From assembly GCA_938045585.1 (NCBI GenBank), contig CALIAU010000014.1, positions 1 to 64,000 on the forward strand: a stretch of 64,000 nucleotides of DNA. Direction: 5' to 3'. Source of the stretch: an uncultured Saprospiraceae bacterium (GTDB taxonomy: Bacteria > Bacteroidota > Bacteroidia > Chitinophagales > Saprospiraceae). Under the pieces are notes generated by a model. It had not been told where the DNA came from. It was given only the letters and a program-made list of their open reading frames with translations, and did no database searches. Shown here in pieces: positions 27,684 to 36,759 of this stretch. The translations under genes were made by a program, and so were the position numbers. Position 1 is the first letter of the stretch. Each line of letters starts with the position of its first letter.

Positions 27684-27740
27684 TCTTTATTTGAAGTACT
27701 GGATTTAATCCTCAGTTTTAGATTATAATAATTCAATATA

Positions 27741-29903
27741 ATGAAAGTCAACTTCTACATATTTCTTTTTATTCTTCAAGCTCTAATCGGATATAGTCAA
27801 ACAAGGGTAAGTGGTAATATTAGTGACAAGTCTGGTAATCCACTCATTGGTGCAAATATTCTTATTACTGGCACCTATGACGGAGGCATCAGTGATACGA
27901 ATGGAAACTTTGAATTTAGTTCTGAAGAAACTGGAGTTCAGACTCTGGAGGTTTCTTATTTGGGATTTCAATCTACAAAGCTCGAGACGGATATGTCTAA
28001 AATGCAGAACCTTAAGATTACTCTTAAGGAGTCAACACAGACGATGGATGCTGTGGAAATTTCAGCGAGCACATTTAAGGCGGGTGATAACTCTAAGGTA
28101 GCAGTTCTAAATCCATTGGATATAGTTACGACAGCCGGATCTATGGGAGATGTCGTTGCAGCCTTACAAACCTTACCAGGCACACAATCCAATGCAGAAG
28201 ACGGTCGACTCTTTGTTCGCGGAGGGGAAGCAAGAGAAACTGCAATTTTTATAGATGGAATGAAGGTCTTTAGTCCCTATACACGTAGTATTGAAGGGAC
28301 GCCATCAAGAGGACGTTACTCACCGTTTTTATTCAAGGGAGTTAGTTTTAGTACAGGGGGCTATGGGGTTCCTTTTGGTCAGGCCTTGTCTGGAATTCTA
28401 GACTTGCAAACAATTGATGAGCCGAGAGCAACAGAAACAAATATTTCTCTCATGACGGTAGGTCTTGGCATTGGGCATACCCTAAAGGGTAAAAAACAGT
28501 CTATAAGTTTAAGTGCCTCGTACATTGACTTGACGCCTTATTTCAAACTTGCACCTTCTAGGTTTAACTGGATTACTCCATATAGAGGGTTCGCAGGAGA
28601 GACTGTGTATAGATACAAAACAAGTGAAACGGGATTATTCAAAAGTTATTTAGCAGGCGATTGGGGGAATATCGAATTAAATGACACCAATCTTAATACA
28701 GGAATAGAAGAAGCTATAGCTGTGAAAAATGGAAATATCTATAGTAATAATGTATACCGTAATATCATAAATGATCAAACATCATTTTTTGTTGGTCTAA
28801 GTATAGGAATCAACAGTGATCTTATAGAAGTAGATGATATAGCTATTCGTGCAAATCTCATGGGATCACATATTAAATCACAATTCAAGACTATCCTACG
28901 TGATGACTTCATAGTTAACTACGGTATAGAAAGCATGTATCAAAGAGACAAGTTTGAATCTCTTTTATTTTCTCTCTCCAGTTTTATTCGTAATCCAGTA
29001 GAACGTTTTAATTCGGCAATCTTTTTAGATGGAGATTATTTCTTTTCTAAAAATACAGCCTTCAAGCCTGGCCTCCGCATAGAACACAACACATTGTTTC
29101 AGACTGTGGATGTGTTACCAAGAATTACCCTTGCGCAGAAGGTGTCAAAAAATGGACAGATAAGTGCGGCTGCAGGTTTATTTAGCCAAGAAGTGGACAG
29201 TGAATTTTTGTATACATCACAGGGGCTAGTGAGTGAAAAAGCAAAGCAGTTTTTACTGAACTATAATATTAAGACGAAGAAGCACATTTTGCGAGCAGAA
29301 GTGTTCCTGAAAGACTATACTGACTTAGTTAGCTTTCAAGAATTTCAACCCAATGTCCCTAGCAACATTAGCAATACAGGTCAGGGACAGGCATATGGTT
29401 TAGATCTTTTCTGGAGGGGAAATCAACTTATTAAAAATATAGATTTTTGGGTGAGTTATAGTTTTTTGGAAAACAAACGTAAATATCAAAATTATCCAGT
29501 TGAGGCTACACCTAATTTTTCATCAAGACATAATCTATCCTTGGTGAGCAAAACTTGGTTTGCAAGTTTAAAATCTCAACTAGGTGTAACATATCAATAT
29601 GGTAGTGGAAGGCCTTTTGAAAACCCTAATACGGATGGGTTTCTCAATGAGCGTTCTAAGGCTTATCAAAACTTGAGTTTGAGTTGGGCATACCTCATCT
29701 CACAACAAAAAATACTTTTTCTTTCAGCTTCAAACGTGACAGGTTTCAGGAATGAATTTGGATATCGCTATGCTGATCTTACGAACTCCGATGGTATCTA
29801 TCCAGGGCAGGTTATTCGTCCTTCAGAAGATAGATTCTTCTTCGCCGGTTTCTTTATTACGATTAGTGCAGACAAACAACAAAATCAATTAGATAACTTA
29901 TAA
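27741..29903 (+). CDS. TonB-dependent receptor with carboxypeptidase-like regulatory domain
   Basis: A 720-residue outer-membrane receptor, first gene of a five-gene operon. A signal peptide (to about residue 19) is followed by a CarboxypepD-regulatory-like domain (VSGNISDKSGNPLIGANILI, residues 22-100), a plug at about 110-230 (LFVRGGEARETAIFIDGM), and a shorter-than-usual barrel ending in FFFAGFFITISA. No SusD partner. Genes for a DUF2141 protein, a TPR-like protein and a LytS/LytTR pair follow closely, which suggests regulated uptake or envelope sensing. The ligand is unknown. Confidence 0.87.
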   Translation: MKVNFYIFLFILQALIGYSQTRVSGNISDKSGNPLIGANILITGTYDGGISDTNGNFEFSSEETGVQTLEVSYLGFQSTKLETDMSKMQNLKITLKESTQTMDAVEISASTFKAGDNSKVAVLNPLDIVTTAGSMGDVVAALQTLPGTQSNAEDGRLFVRGGEARETAIFIDGMKVFSPYTRSIEGTPSRGRYSPFLFKGVSFSTGGYGVPFGQALSGILDLQTIDEPRATETNISLMTVGLGIGHTLKGKKQSISLSASYIDLTPYFKLAPSRFNWITPYRGFAGETVYRYKTSETGLFKSYLAGDWGNIELNDTNLNTGIEEAIAVKNGNIYSNNVYRNIINDQTSFFVGLSIGINSDLIEVDDIAIRANLMGSHIKSQFKTILRDDFIVNYGIESMYQRDKFESLLFSLSSFIRNPVERFNSAIFLDGDYFFSKNTAFKPGLRIEHNTLFQTVDVLPRITLAQKVSKNGQISAAAGLFSQEVDSEFLYTSQGLVSEKAKQFLLNYNIKTKKHILRAEVFLKDYTDLVSFQEFQPNVPSNISNTGQGQAYGLDLFWRGNQLIKNIDFWVSYSFLENKRKYQNYPVEATPNFSSRHNLSLVSKTWFASLKSQLGVTYQYGSGRPFENPNTDGFLNERSKAYQNLSLSWAYLISQQKILFLSASNVTGFRNEFGYRYADLTNSDGIYPGQVIRPSEDRFFFAGFFITISADKQQNQLDNL

Positions 29904-29913
29904 AATATTAATT

Positions 29914-30339
29914 ATGAAACAGTGTATTCTTTTATTTCTTTTTACTGCCAGTGTATATTCAGGGAATGCGCAGAATGCAGATAATGCGACTTCAATCAGA
30001 GTGTTTATTCAAAATATTTCTTCAGAAGAAGGTACTATCCGTGTAGGACTTTACAATAGTAAAACTACTTGGCTCAACAAAGCAGTTGTTGGTAAGGTTT
30101 CCAAAATTGAGAACGGTAATGCAGTAGTTGAATTTTCTGGAATAGAAAAAGGCAATTATGCCATATCTCTTTATCACGATGAAAATGACAATGAAGAATT
30201 AGATACGGGTTGGTTTGGCATTCCTAAAGAACCCTATGCATGTTCCAATGGTGCCAAGGGGAAATTTGGGCCTCCAAAATGGGATGATGCTGTCTTTTTA
30301 TTTGACAATAAACTTGTAGAACATATAATTAAACTATAA
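29914..30339 (+). CDS. DUF2141 secreted protein
   Basis: A 141-residue exported protein with a signal peptide ending near residue 19 (GNAQ). The mature part fits DUF2141: IRVFIQNISSEEGTIRVGLY, ISLYHDENDNEELDTGWFG and the end PPKWDDAVF. The fold is probably a small beta sandwich. The Asp/Asn-rich loop HDENDNEELDTG looks like a calcium-type loop. It lies 10 bp after the TonB receptor gene; the function of the family is unknown. Confidence 0.82.
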   Translation: MKQCILLFLFTASVYSGNAQNADNATSIRVFIQNISSEEGTIRVGLYNSKTTWLNKAVVGKVSKIENGNAVVEFSGIEKGNYAISLYHDENDNEELDTGWFGIPKEPYACSNGAKGKFGPPKWDDAVFLFDNKLVEHIIKL

Positions 30340-30349
30340 ATTAAAAATC

Positions 30350-30982
30350 ATGAAAAATATCAAATACACATTCGTATTCATAGCCTTTATTTTTTCTGCT
30401 CAGAGCTTTGCACAGGGCGCCTATGAAAAAGGTATGCAAAAAGGATTGAGTCTTTGGGGCGAAAATAAAACAGTGGAAGCAGTTGCTATGTTTGAACGCA
30501 TAGCTCAGGTTGAAAAAGACAATTGGTTACCTCTATACTATGCGAGCAATATCTTAATCATTCAATCCTTTTCTGACTCTACCACAGATATAAAAAACGA
30601 ACGTCTAAAAAAGGCTACACAGCTTATAGAGAAGGCACATGGTCTTTCCCCTGATAATTCAGAATTATTGACCTTAGAGGGCATGTTATATACAGGCTAT
30701 GTAGCTATGGATCCCGCTACCTATGGCATGCAATATTCTGGAAAAATTATGGACCTCCATGCGCGAGCTATTGAACTAGACCCCAGCAACCCTAGAGCAC
30801 ATATGAATAGTATAGAATATGAACTGGGTGCAGCACAGTTTTTCAAAACGGACACTGCTCCTATTTGCGAAAAAATGAAGTCTGTGCTTGTGAAGTTTGA
30901 CGAACAATCTACAGATCTGCCTTTTGCGCCAAAAGGAGGTAAGGAAAGAGCATTACAAGTGATTGAAAACTGCGGTTTATAA
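30350..30982 (+). CDS. Periplasmic TPR-like protein
   Basis: A 210-residue protein with a signal peptide ending at about residue 21 (SFAQ). Helical repeats follow, of the tetratricopeptide kind: GLSLWGENKTVEAVAMFERI, KKATQLIEKAHGLSPDN and HARAIELDPSNPRAHMN. Conservation is too weak for exact repeat borders. It lies between the DUF2141 gene and the sensor kinase, two bases before the latter, and may link the envelope proteins to the kinase. That link is only inferred. Confidence 0.75.
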   Translation: MKNIKYTFVFIAFIFSAQSFAQGAYEKGMQKGLSLWGENKTVEAVAMFERIAQVEKDNWLPLYYASNILIIQSFSDSTTDIKNERLKKATQLIEKAHGLSPDNSELLTLEGMLYTGYVAMDPATYGMQYSGKIMDLHARAIELDPSNPRAHMNSIEYELGAAQFFKTDTAPICEKMKSVLVKFDEQSTDLPFAPKGGKERALQVIENCGL

Positions 30983-30984
30983 GG

Positions 30985-32013
30985 ATGAACTACACACTTC
31001 AAACATTGAAAGCTGGGATAAAAATCTGTTTGATTTTAACCCTTGCAACGATCTTTATTCATATGTTTCGGGTAGGTGGTTTTGAATGGGATTCATTTAA
31101 GTATTCTATTTTTTACAACTTCTATTACGGGCTCCCACTTAGTTTTGCAAATGGGCTTCTCCATGATTACTTAAATGAAAAAATACCTTGGGAGACGTCT
31201 ACAAAATTAAGGGCTTTGACAGGCTTCTTTGGATCCTTAGTCATTACTATGGTAGTCTTGGTAATTCTTAATTATCTGCTATGGGTTTTGATTAATGGAA
31301 ATGACAGCTCAGTTGTTTTTGCTCAAAAAAACAGAATGTTCTACATTGTTGCCTTACTCATTACCGTTATTATTTCTTCTGTTATACATGCCATTGCCTT
31401 TTTTAAAGAAATTCAAAGTGAAAAACTCAAATCAGAGAAATTAAAGAAGGAGGTGATGAGTTCAGAATTGAATGCTTTGAAGGCACATATAGATCCTCAT
31501 TTTTTATTTAATAGTTTCAATACACTATCTGGACTCATTGATGAGGATACTAAGCAAGCCCAAGCCTTTTTAAAGGGTCTATCAAAGATTTATAGATATA
31601 TTCTTGAAAATAGAAATCAGCAAATTAATAGTATTCGCTCAGAGGTTGATTTTGCAAGTGCCTATTTAGCGCTTCACCAGACTCGGTTTGAGGATAGTAT
31701 CTTTCTGAGTAATGAATTCAGTGAATCTAAAGAGGATAAAAAAATTGCAAGTTTGTCATTGCAGCTTCTTTTAGAAAATGCAGTGAAACATAATTCATTT
31801 GATGATAGTAATCCACTCCAAATTTCAATCAAGGAAGAAGCAGGCTTTTTAGTAGTTGAAAATAATGTAAAGGCTAGAACAAATTTACGCACTGGCAAAA
31901 GTGTTGGCATGGGGATACAGAATATAAAAGACAGATATGAATTATTAACGGACAGAAAAGTTATTGTTGAAAATTCAAATGGCACTTTTAAAGTAAAACT
32001 TCCCATCCTATGA
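30985..32013 (+). CDS. LytS-type sensor histidine kinase
   Basis: A 342-residue inner-membrane kinase. About four membrane segments occupy residues 10-150, with no large periplasmic sensor. The His_kinase domain (PF06580 type) has the phospho-acceptor box AHIDPHFLFNSFNTLSGLI near residue 170, then LQLLLENAVKHNS (N box) and GMGIQNIKDRY (G box). It overlaps the response-regulator gene by four bases and almost certainly phosphorylates its product. The stimulus is probably sensed within the membrane or through the neighbouring envelope proteins. Confidence 0.9.
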   Translation: MNYTLQTLKAGIKICLILTLATIFIHMFRVGGFEWDSFKYSIFYNFYYGLPLSFANGLLHDYLNEKIPWETSTKLRALTGFFGSLVITMVVLVILNYLLWVLINGNDSSVVFAQKNRMFYIVALLITVIISSVIHAIAFFKEIQSEKLKSEKLKKEVMSSELNALKAHIDPHFLFNSFNTLSGLIDEDTKQAQAFLKGLSKIYRYILENRNQQINSIRSEVDFASAYLALHQTRFEDSIFLSNEFSESKEDKKIASLSLQLLLENAVKHNSFDDSNPLQISIKEEAGFLVVENNVKARTNLRTGKSVGMGIQNIKDRYELLTDRKVIVENSNGTFKVKLPIL

Positions 32014-32762
32014 TCCAATCAGTCATTGTAGAAGACGAGGCAATAGCTGCACGAAAACTCATTAAATTGCTTGAGCGCTGTCAGGTAGAAGTACGTACCG
32101 TTTGTAAAAGCAATGCAGAACTGGCGGCTTATTTGGCAAATAATCCAGAGCCTGAGTTATTCTTTATGGACATCCATTTAAATGATGGTATCATATTCAA
32201 CTTTTTAAGCAATAACAACGTACAGGCGCCCATCATATTCACGACTGCTTATGATGCATATGCCATAAAAGCGTTTAAACAAAATAGCATTGACTATTTA
32301 TTAAAACCCATAGATTATGAGGAATTACAACAGGCAATTTCAAAGTTTTCCTCCCTGCAGAATAAGAATATAGATACCCAACTATTGTCTCAGATAATAC
32401 TGCAGGCTCAAACACAGGAAAAGTCCTATAGAGAGCGTTTAAAAATAAAGATTGGTGACAGAATAAAGAGTATCCCTATTCAGGATATTGCATTCTTTTA
32501 CAGCAAGGACAAAATTAATTTTGTGTATACGACTGCACATAGATCCTACCCTATTGACTATTCATTGGATAGTATTTTTGCAGAATTGGACCCCAAGGTT
32601 TTCTATAAGGTAAATCGGGGCTATGTTATCTCCATCTCTCACATTCAGGACATGATAAGCTATTCTAACAGCAGATTGAAAATTATCATGGACACCAAGG
32701 ATGATCACGAAATTATAGTCGCTAGAGAACGTACCAGTGCGTTTAAGGATTGGCTAGGATAA
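32010..32762 (+). CDS. LytTR family response regulator
   Basis: A 250-residue cytosolic DNA-binding regulator. The receiver domain (1-118) has the acidic pair VEDE at residues 6-9, the phosphorylated Asp in LFFMDIHLND and the Lys in IDYLLKPIDY. A linker leads to the LytTR domain (about 145-250; RLKIKIGDRIKSIPIQDI, FYKVNRGYVISISHI). The start codon overlaps the kinase stop. It ends the five-gene operon and may regulate that operon. It converges on the Omp28 gene. Confidence 0.92.
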   Translation: MIQSVIVEDEAIAARKLIKLLERCQVEVRTVCKSNAELAAYLANNPEPELFFMDIHLNDGIIFNFLSNNNVQAPIIFTTAYDAYAIKAFKQNSIDYLLKPIDYEELQQAISKFSSLQNKNIDTQLLSQIILQAQTQEKSYRERLKIKIGDRIKSIPIQDIAFFYSKDKINFVYTTAHRSYPIDYSLDSIFAELDPKVFYKVNRGYVISISHIQDMISYSNSRLKIIMDTKDDHEIIVARERTSAFKDWLG

Positions 32763-32793
32763 AAAAGACTGTGAGAAAGTTCTTTATTTCTAG

Positions 32794-33603
32794 CTATTCA
32801 CTTAGATGCGTTTCTGCAGCTTGAAGTACACCATCTGGACCTGTAACGTAGACTACAACTTCCAAGTCTTCAATTTTCCAAAGTCCTTCTTCTTCTGGCA
32901 CTTCAAAATTAAAGCTACTCGTTACAGTTTGGCCTACATCTATTCCAGAGCTAAAGTTATCTCCATCCCAGTTGGTTAGCATAGTTCTAAGAACATGTTT
33001 GTGATTATACTCTTGTATAATTTCACTTTGATCTTTCTGCACGTCAATAATATTCCCTTCTGTAATTACTACACTTAATTTCAATTGGTCTGAGACATTT
33101 TCTAATCCGGTTGCATTTACTTCTATTGCAGCCGTTCTATTTGAACTATTATAGGCTGATGAAACGCTGAGTTCTATTTTTGGTGCTTTTTCTAATTCTT
33201 GTACAACATAGGTCAACCACGTATCTTCTCCATAGATCTCTAGTTCGCCTTGGTCTGGGAATTGCACACGATTAATAACTGCACATGGCTTTGCGAATAT
33301 CCCGAAAGACTGTTCTATCTGCTGAGAAAATTCATTTCGGAAATCATATTTTGATCCAGACAAGGGAGTGGTTAATAAATCTCCATGGATACCTATACCA
33401 ATTACTTGGCCTTCAAATTGCGCGATTAAGTTATTGAGTATCGTACTACCCTTAGGACAATTTGGACAATCCACACCTGTGAGTTCTTCTATAAGTACAA
33501 CGCGATCTCCTGTTGGTACTGGAAATTCAGGAATCATCACCATTTGCTCTTCACAAGAAAGGCAGGCGCACATTACGAATAGTATTAATAAAAATTTGTT
33601 CAT
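32794..33603 (-). CDS. Omp28-related lipoprotein
   Basis: A 269-residue lipoprotein (start at ATG 33601-33603; a TTG nine bases upstream is in frame but less likely). The lipobox is CACLSC, giving a lipid-modified Cys near residue 18. The domain begins with VVLIEELTGVDCPNCPKGS, an Omp28-type CxxC (Cys-Pro-Asn-Cys) followed by a thioredoxin-like region. A beta-sandwich domain occupies the C-terminal half. It lies directly downstream of the DUF6029 barrel and opposite a TlpA thioredoxin, a grouping that suggests envelope thiol chemistry. The related T9SS protein is at 6015. Confidence 0.82.
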   Translation of the reverse strand: MNKFLLILFVMCACLSCEEQMVMIPEFPVPTGDRVVLIEELTGVDCPNCPKGSTILNNLIAQFEGQVIGIGIHGDLLTTPLSGSKYDFRNEFSQQIEQSFGIFAKPCAVINRVQFPDQGELEIYGEDTWLTYVVQELEKAPKIELSVSSAYNSSNRTAAIEVNATGLENVSDQLKLSVVITEGNIIDVQKDQSEIIQEYNHKHVLRTMLTNWDGDNFSSGIDVGQTVTSSFNFEVPEEEGLWKIEDLEVVVYVTGPDGVLQAAETHLSE

Positions 33604-33616
33604 GATGTTCAATAAA

Positions 33617-35308
33617 TTAAAACGTTGAATTAATAGTAAACTGTACTCCGCTGAACGCAGGCTCTAATCTACAAATACCACCTGTACAAACAACCCCTTC
33701 CACCTGTTTAACGTAACTCAGTCCAAATCTGTTTGATTCATGCGTATAAAACACATCAAATCTTGGGTAATGTAAACTGAGTTTTTCACCCGTTTCTTGA
33801 TCAATAGGTGAGTTTTTCCCAGGAGCTGTATTAAACATATCAGAAGCAACAAAGGACCATCCTGGAACAATATTATATTCTAGTTGGGCAAATAGCCAGT
33901 CTCCATAATCCTGCTTCGTATCGCCATCTGGGCCTACTTTCATGTATTGGATTTCAGTACGCAGTGATTTTTTTCTTGTAATTCTGTATAAGAAATCTAC
34001 ATAGGGAACGAAGGTTTCTACTAGAGGCACTTCTGGTTTTACTTCGTATACTGCCTGATTATAATTTTGAATTTGGAATCCTGTTTTGATCTGCCAATCC
34101 CTTTTATACTTATAATTAAATTCAGTAAAAAATTCTCTATAAAGCAATTCGCCATCTAAGTCGGTTATGTTAGAGGCATTGAACAAGATGGATGTTTTTC
34201 TATTAAAGGAATAGCGAATATCACCTTGGAATGCAAGTTCGCTCAAATCCTGTGTTGCGGGAGAATACCTTGTCGTTAAACGATAGGTATTTTGCCTGTT
34301 CATTGGAGGCAAGAAATTTATGATTCCATTGTTAAGAAGTAAGGTAGGATCTGTTCTTAAATTAAATGCCTCCGTACGTTTCCCTTCCACAGTTATCCCC
34401 AAGCCTTTTGCTGCATAACTTAAGCTGGAGTAGATCACACTCCCTGGTTTCTTTACAAATGAACCAGTAACTGTGCTTCCACCAAACACTTCTCTTTGTG
34501 CAGTAGGGTCATTAAATACATCAGAAGACTTAACACCTGACTCTACATACCAAACAAATTTTCCAGCATTTAGAGTATTAAAGATAGAACCCACATATAC
34601 GTTATGGACAGGTTTCACCCGTTCTGAATCTATATATCCGGTAAGTATACCTACAATGGATTCCATTGTTTGATCATCTAGAGTACGATTCACAACGCCG
34701 ATACCGGGCACTATACTTACTCCTGCAGCTTCAAAATTATGGAAGCCTTCTATGGCGGCTCCCTTTATGATACTTTCATAGGCATCAAAAACTAGTTTTT
34801 GTCTTCCAGTAAATGCTTTCGCTTGCCAATCATCATTAAAATCATATGCGACGCGTGCCCCGTATAAGGCATTATCTATAAAAAGTGGTCTTTCTTCGAA
34901 CGCTCTATATATGATACCAGAACCAATCTGATCATAAATGTGTCCAACAGTAAAACTAAACTTATCGATTTGTTTGCTTATAAACCATCTCCCTATACCC
35001 TGATCAGTAAAAGAGAAGTTGGGATTTCTAAGATTTGAGTTATTAAAAAGATCAAATCTTAAGCCCATATCAAAGCCATTTACCGAATATTTAAGATCTA
35101 GCCAACCTTGGGCTCCGAACAATTGTCGATCATACTGTGGAATCCCGGCTGCCCCAATAAGAGAATCTCTTAAAAAGAAGTTGGCCTGAGATTGGAACCC
35201 ACCAGAAAATCTACCTGTTTCCTGTGCCAAACCGCCTATGGCAAAGCACAGACAAAGGCAAAAAATTGTAATAAAATGTCTAAAAGTCATTGTTTTTTTG
35301 TTTAGCAT
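33617..35308 (-). CDS. DUF6029 family outer-membrane beta-barrel protein
   Basis: A 563-residue protein with a signal peptide ending near residue 29 (GGLAQ). The mature part consists of alternating beta strands with aromatic turns (RFSGGFQSQANFFLRDS, YDRQLFGAQGWLDLKYSV) and ends in the outer-membrane terminal strand FSGVQFTINSTF. This matches the DUF6029 family, which often accompanies Omp28 lipoproteins and TlpA proteins. A second ATG at 35290 is an equally possible start. The gene lies 13 bp upstream of the Omp28 lipoprotein gene on the same strand; transport or export of a small molecule is a guess. Confidence 0.78.
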   Translation of the reverse strand: MLNKKTMTFRHFITIFCLCLCFAIGGLAQETGRFSGGFQSQANFFLRDSLIGAAGIPQYDRQLFGAQGWLDLKYSVNGFDMGLRFDLFNNSNLRNPNFSFTDQGIGRWFISKQIDKFSFTVGHIYDQIGSGIIYRAFEERPLFIDNALYGARVAYDFNDDWQAKAFTGRQKLVFDAYESIIKGAAIEGFHNFEAAGVSIVPGIGVVNRTLDDQTMESIVGILTGYIDSERVKPVHNVYVGSIFNTLNAGKFVWYVESGVKSSDVFNDPTAQREVFGGSTVTGSFVKKPGSVIYSSLSYAAKGLGITVEGKRTEAFNLRTDPTLLLNNGIINFLPPMNRQNTYRLTTRYSPATQDLSELAFQGDIRYSFNRKTSILFNASNITDLDGELLYREFFTEFNYKYKRDWQIKTGFQIQNYNQAVYEVKPEVPLVETFVPYVDFLYRITRKKSLRTEIQYMKVGPDGDTKQDYGDWLFAQLEYNIVPGWSFVASDMFNTAPGKNSPIDQETGEKLSLHYPRFDVFYTHESNRFGLSYVKQVEGVVCTGGICRLEPAFSGVQFTINSTF

Positions 35309-35401
35309 CGCAAACTCGATAACTGAAGGCTAAAAACTCGTTAAATTCTAGTTAAACGATGTAACAAGCTTTCATTCTATACGTCATTACAATAGATTGC
35401 G

Positions 35402-35409
35402 TACGTTTG
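35402..35409 (+). promoter_or_regulatory. Candidate -7 box for the TlpA gene
   Basis: TACGTTTG matches TAnnTTTG exactly, 20 bp upstream of the start codon. The -33 region is not distinct. Confidence 0.45.
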
Positions 35410-35428
35410 CAAGACTAAATTTAAACAA

Positions 35429-35929
35429 ATGAATATATTTAAAGCCTTCTTTACTCTATGTATTGTCATAACAATGTCATCTTTTGTCGTGGCGCAGAAT
35501 AATGGTTTCCCATCTGTAAAGCTTAAGACTTTGGACGGAAAATCTGTAGATATACAGGATTATTTAGCAAAAGGTAAGCCCGTAGTGGTTTCGTTTTGGG
35601 CTTCATGGTGTGCTCCTTGTAAAAGAGAATTAGACGCAGTAGCAGATTTATACCCAGACTGGCAAGAAGAATATGATGTAGAGGTAATTGCGATTACAAT
35701 AGATAATGCTAGAGGAATGGCAAAAGTACCCGGTATCGTAGAATCCAAGCAGTGGGAATACACGGTCTTAGCTGATACTAAACAAGATCTTCAGCGAGCG
35801 CTTAATTTCCAGACAATACCACAGACCTTCGTTCTTAACCCTAAGGGTGAGATCGTATATTCTCACAACGGATATAATCCGGGTGACGAAGAAGAGCTAG
35901 AGGATGTCTTAGCAGAAATGAAAAAATAA
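35429..35929 (+). CDS. TlpA-like thioredoxin domain protein
   Basis: A 166-residue exported protein with a signal peptide ending at about residue 23 (VVAQ). The thioredoxin fold follows, with the active-site motif WASWCAPCKRE near residue 60 and the cis-proline in FQTIPQTFVLNP. Proteins of this type keep cysteines reduced in the periplasm, for instance in cytochrome c maturation or for surface thiol proteins. It is divergent from the Omp28/DUF6029 pair, and the three genes may serve one redox task. A terminator follows. Confidence 0.9.
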   Translation: MNIFKAFFTLCIVITMSSFVVAQNNGFPSVKLKTLDGKSVDIQDYLAKGKPVVVSFWASWCAPCKRELDAVADLYPDWQEEYDVEVIAITIDNARGMAKVPGIVESKQWEYTVLADTKQDLQRALNFQTIPQTFVLNPKGEIVYSHNGYNPGDEEELEDVLAEMKK

Positions 35930-35949
35930 AGAATCAAATATTACGATAT

Positions 35950-35983
35950 GAAAGCCTTGAAGGAAACTTCAGGGCTTTTTTGT
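35950..35983 (+). terminator. Intrinsic terminator after the TlpA gene
   Basis: AAAGCCTTGAAG, loop GAAA, CTTCAGGGCTTT and further T. It lies about 20 bp after the stop codon. Confidence 0.88.
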
Positions 35984-36085
35984 TTCTAGGATTACACATG
36001 CACTATATAGATAATTAAAATGAGTGTAACAATAAGCAAGTAGTTAGGGTCAAAACAATACCGTCATTGCTTATGTTAGATAAAC

Positions 36086-36361
36086 ATGGCATTTAGCGAA
36101 TCGGAAAAAGATAGAATCATAGAAATGGCTTGGGAGGACAGGACACCCTTTGAAGCGATTCGGGTCCAATTTGAAATTTCTGAAGGTGAGGTCATCAAAC
36201 TCATGCGGCGTGAACTAAAACCAAAGTCATTTAGATTATGGCGTAAAAGGGTAAACAGTGGCGTAAGCCAAAAACATCTCAAGAAAAGAAATCCTGATAT
36301 TAACAGGTTCAAGTGTTCCCGTCAAAGAGCTATTTCTGGAAATAAAATATCGAAGCGATAG
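36086..36361 (+). CDS. DUF2805 (TIGR03643 family) protein
   Basis: A 91-residue basic protein. The core, DRIIEMAWEDRTPFEAIRVQ, then SEGEVIKLMRRELKPKSFRLWRKRV, is the diagnostic sequence of TIGR03643/DUF2805. It looks like a small helix-turn-helix domain, and binding to DNA or RNA is likely given the charge. The family is widespread but uncharacterised. The C-terminal 25 residues are strongly basic and not conserved. Monocistronic. Confidence 0.85.
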   Translation: MAFSESEKDRIIEMAWEDRTPFEAIRVQFEISEGEVIKLMRRELKPKSFRLWRKRVNSGVSQKHLKKRNPDINRFKCSRQRAISGNKISKR

Positions 36362-36537
36362 TATCCAGCTCATTCCCTGAATTTTCCACTTTGTTTTAAA
36401 AAGGGTACCTTTTCATTATAAACTAAATATGATGCCAATTCTGAGAATCCGGATATAGCAAATTTCATAAAAAGAGCGATTATACGATAGTAGATCAAAA
36501 ATTCTATATATGTCTGCCAAGCTTTAAAAAAATAGAA

Positions 36538-36759
36538 ATGAAACTTAATCTTTTATCATGTGATGCACATCGTCCGGATAAACGTGCAATAGCAAACTGC
36601 CTTTCCGAAATCGCATTTTTGGATGCATCGCTTGCCAGAGAGTTGACTGATATTCTTTTAGAAGGTGACCCAGTGGATATTGAGGTAGCTGATAAAAATT
36701 CTAGTTCGGCTTTTAGATCCTTACGCAAGCTGAGTATTGATTATGAAATTTTAGAATAA
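36538..36759 (+). CDS. Small protein resembling the bL12 C-terminal domain
   Basis: A 73-residue protein. Its pattern follows the C-terminal domain of ribosomal protein L7/L12: a first strand (KLNLLSC), then DKRAIANCLSEIAFLDASLA in place of NK-x-x-VI-K-x-VR-x-x-x-x-L-x-L, a LTDILLEGDPVDIE segment in place of KDLVEGAP, and a last helix-strand (SAFRSLRKLSIDYEI). Free-standing bL12-like domains occur in a few bacteria with unknown role. The resemblance is by eye and the identity is low. It is not near ribosomal genes. Confidence 0.5.
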   Translation: MKLNLLSCDAHRPDKRAIANCLSEIAFLDASLARELTDILLEGDPVDIEVADKNSSSAFRSLRKLSIDYEILE

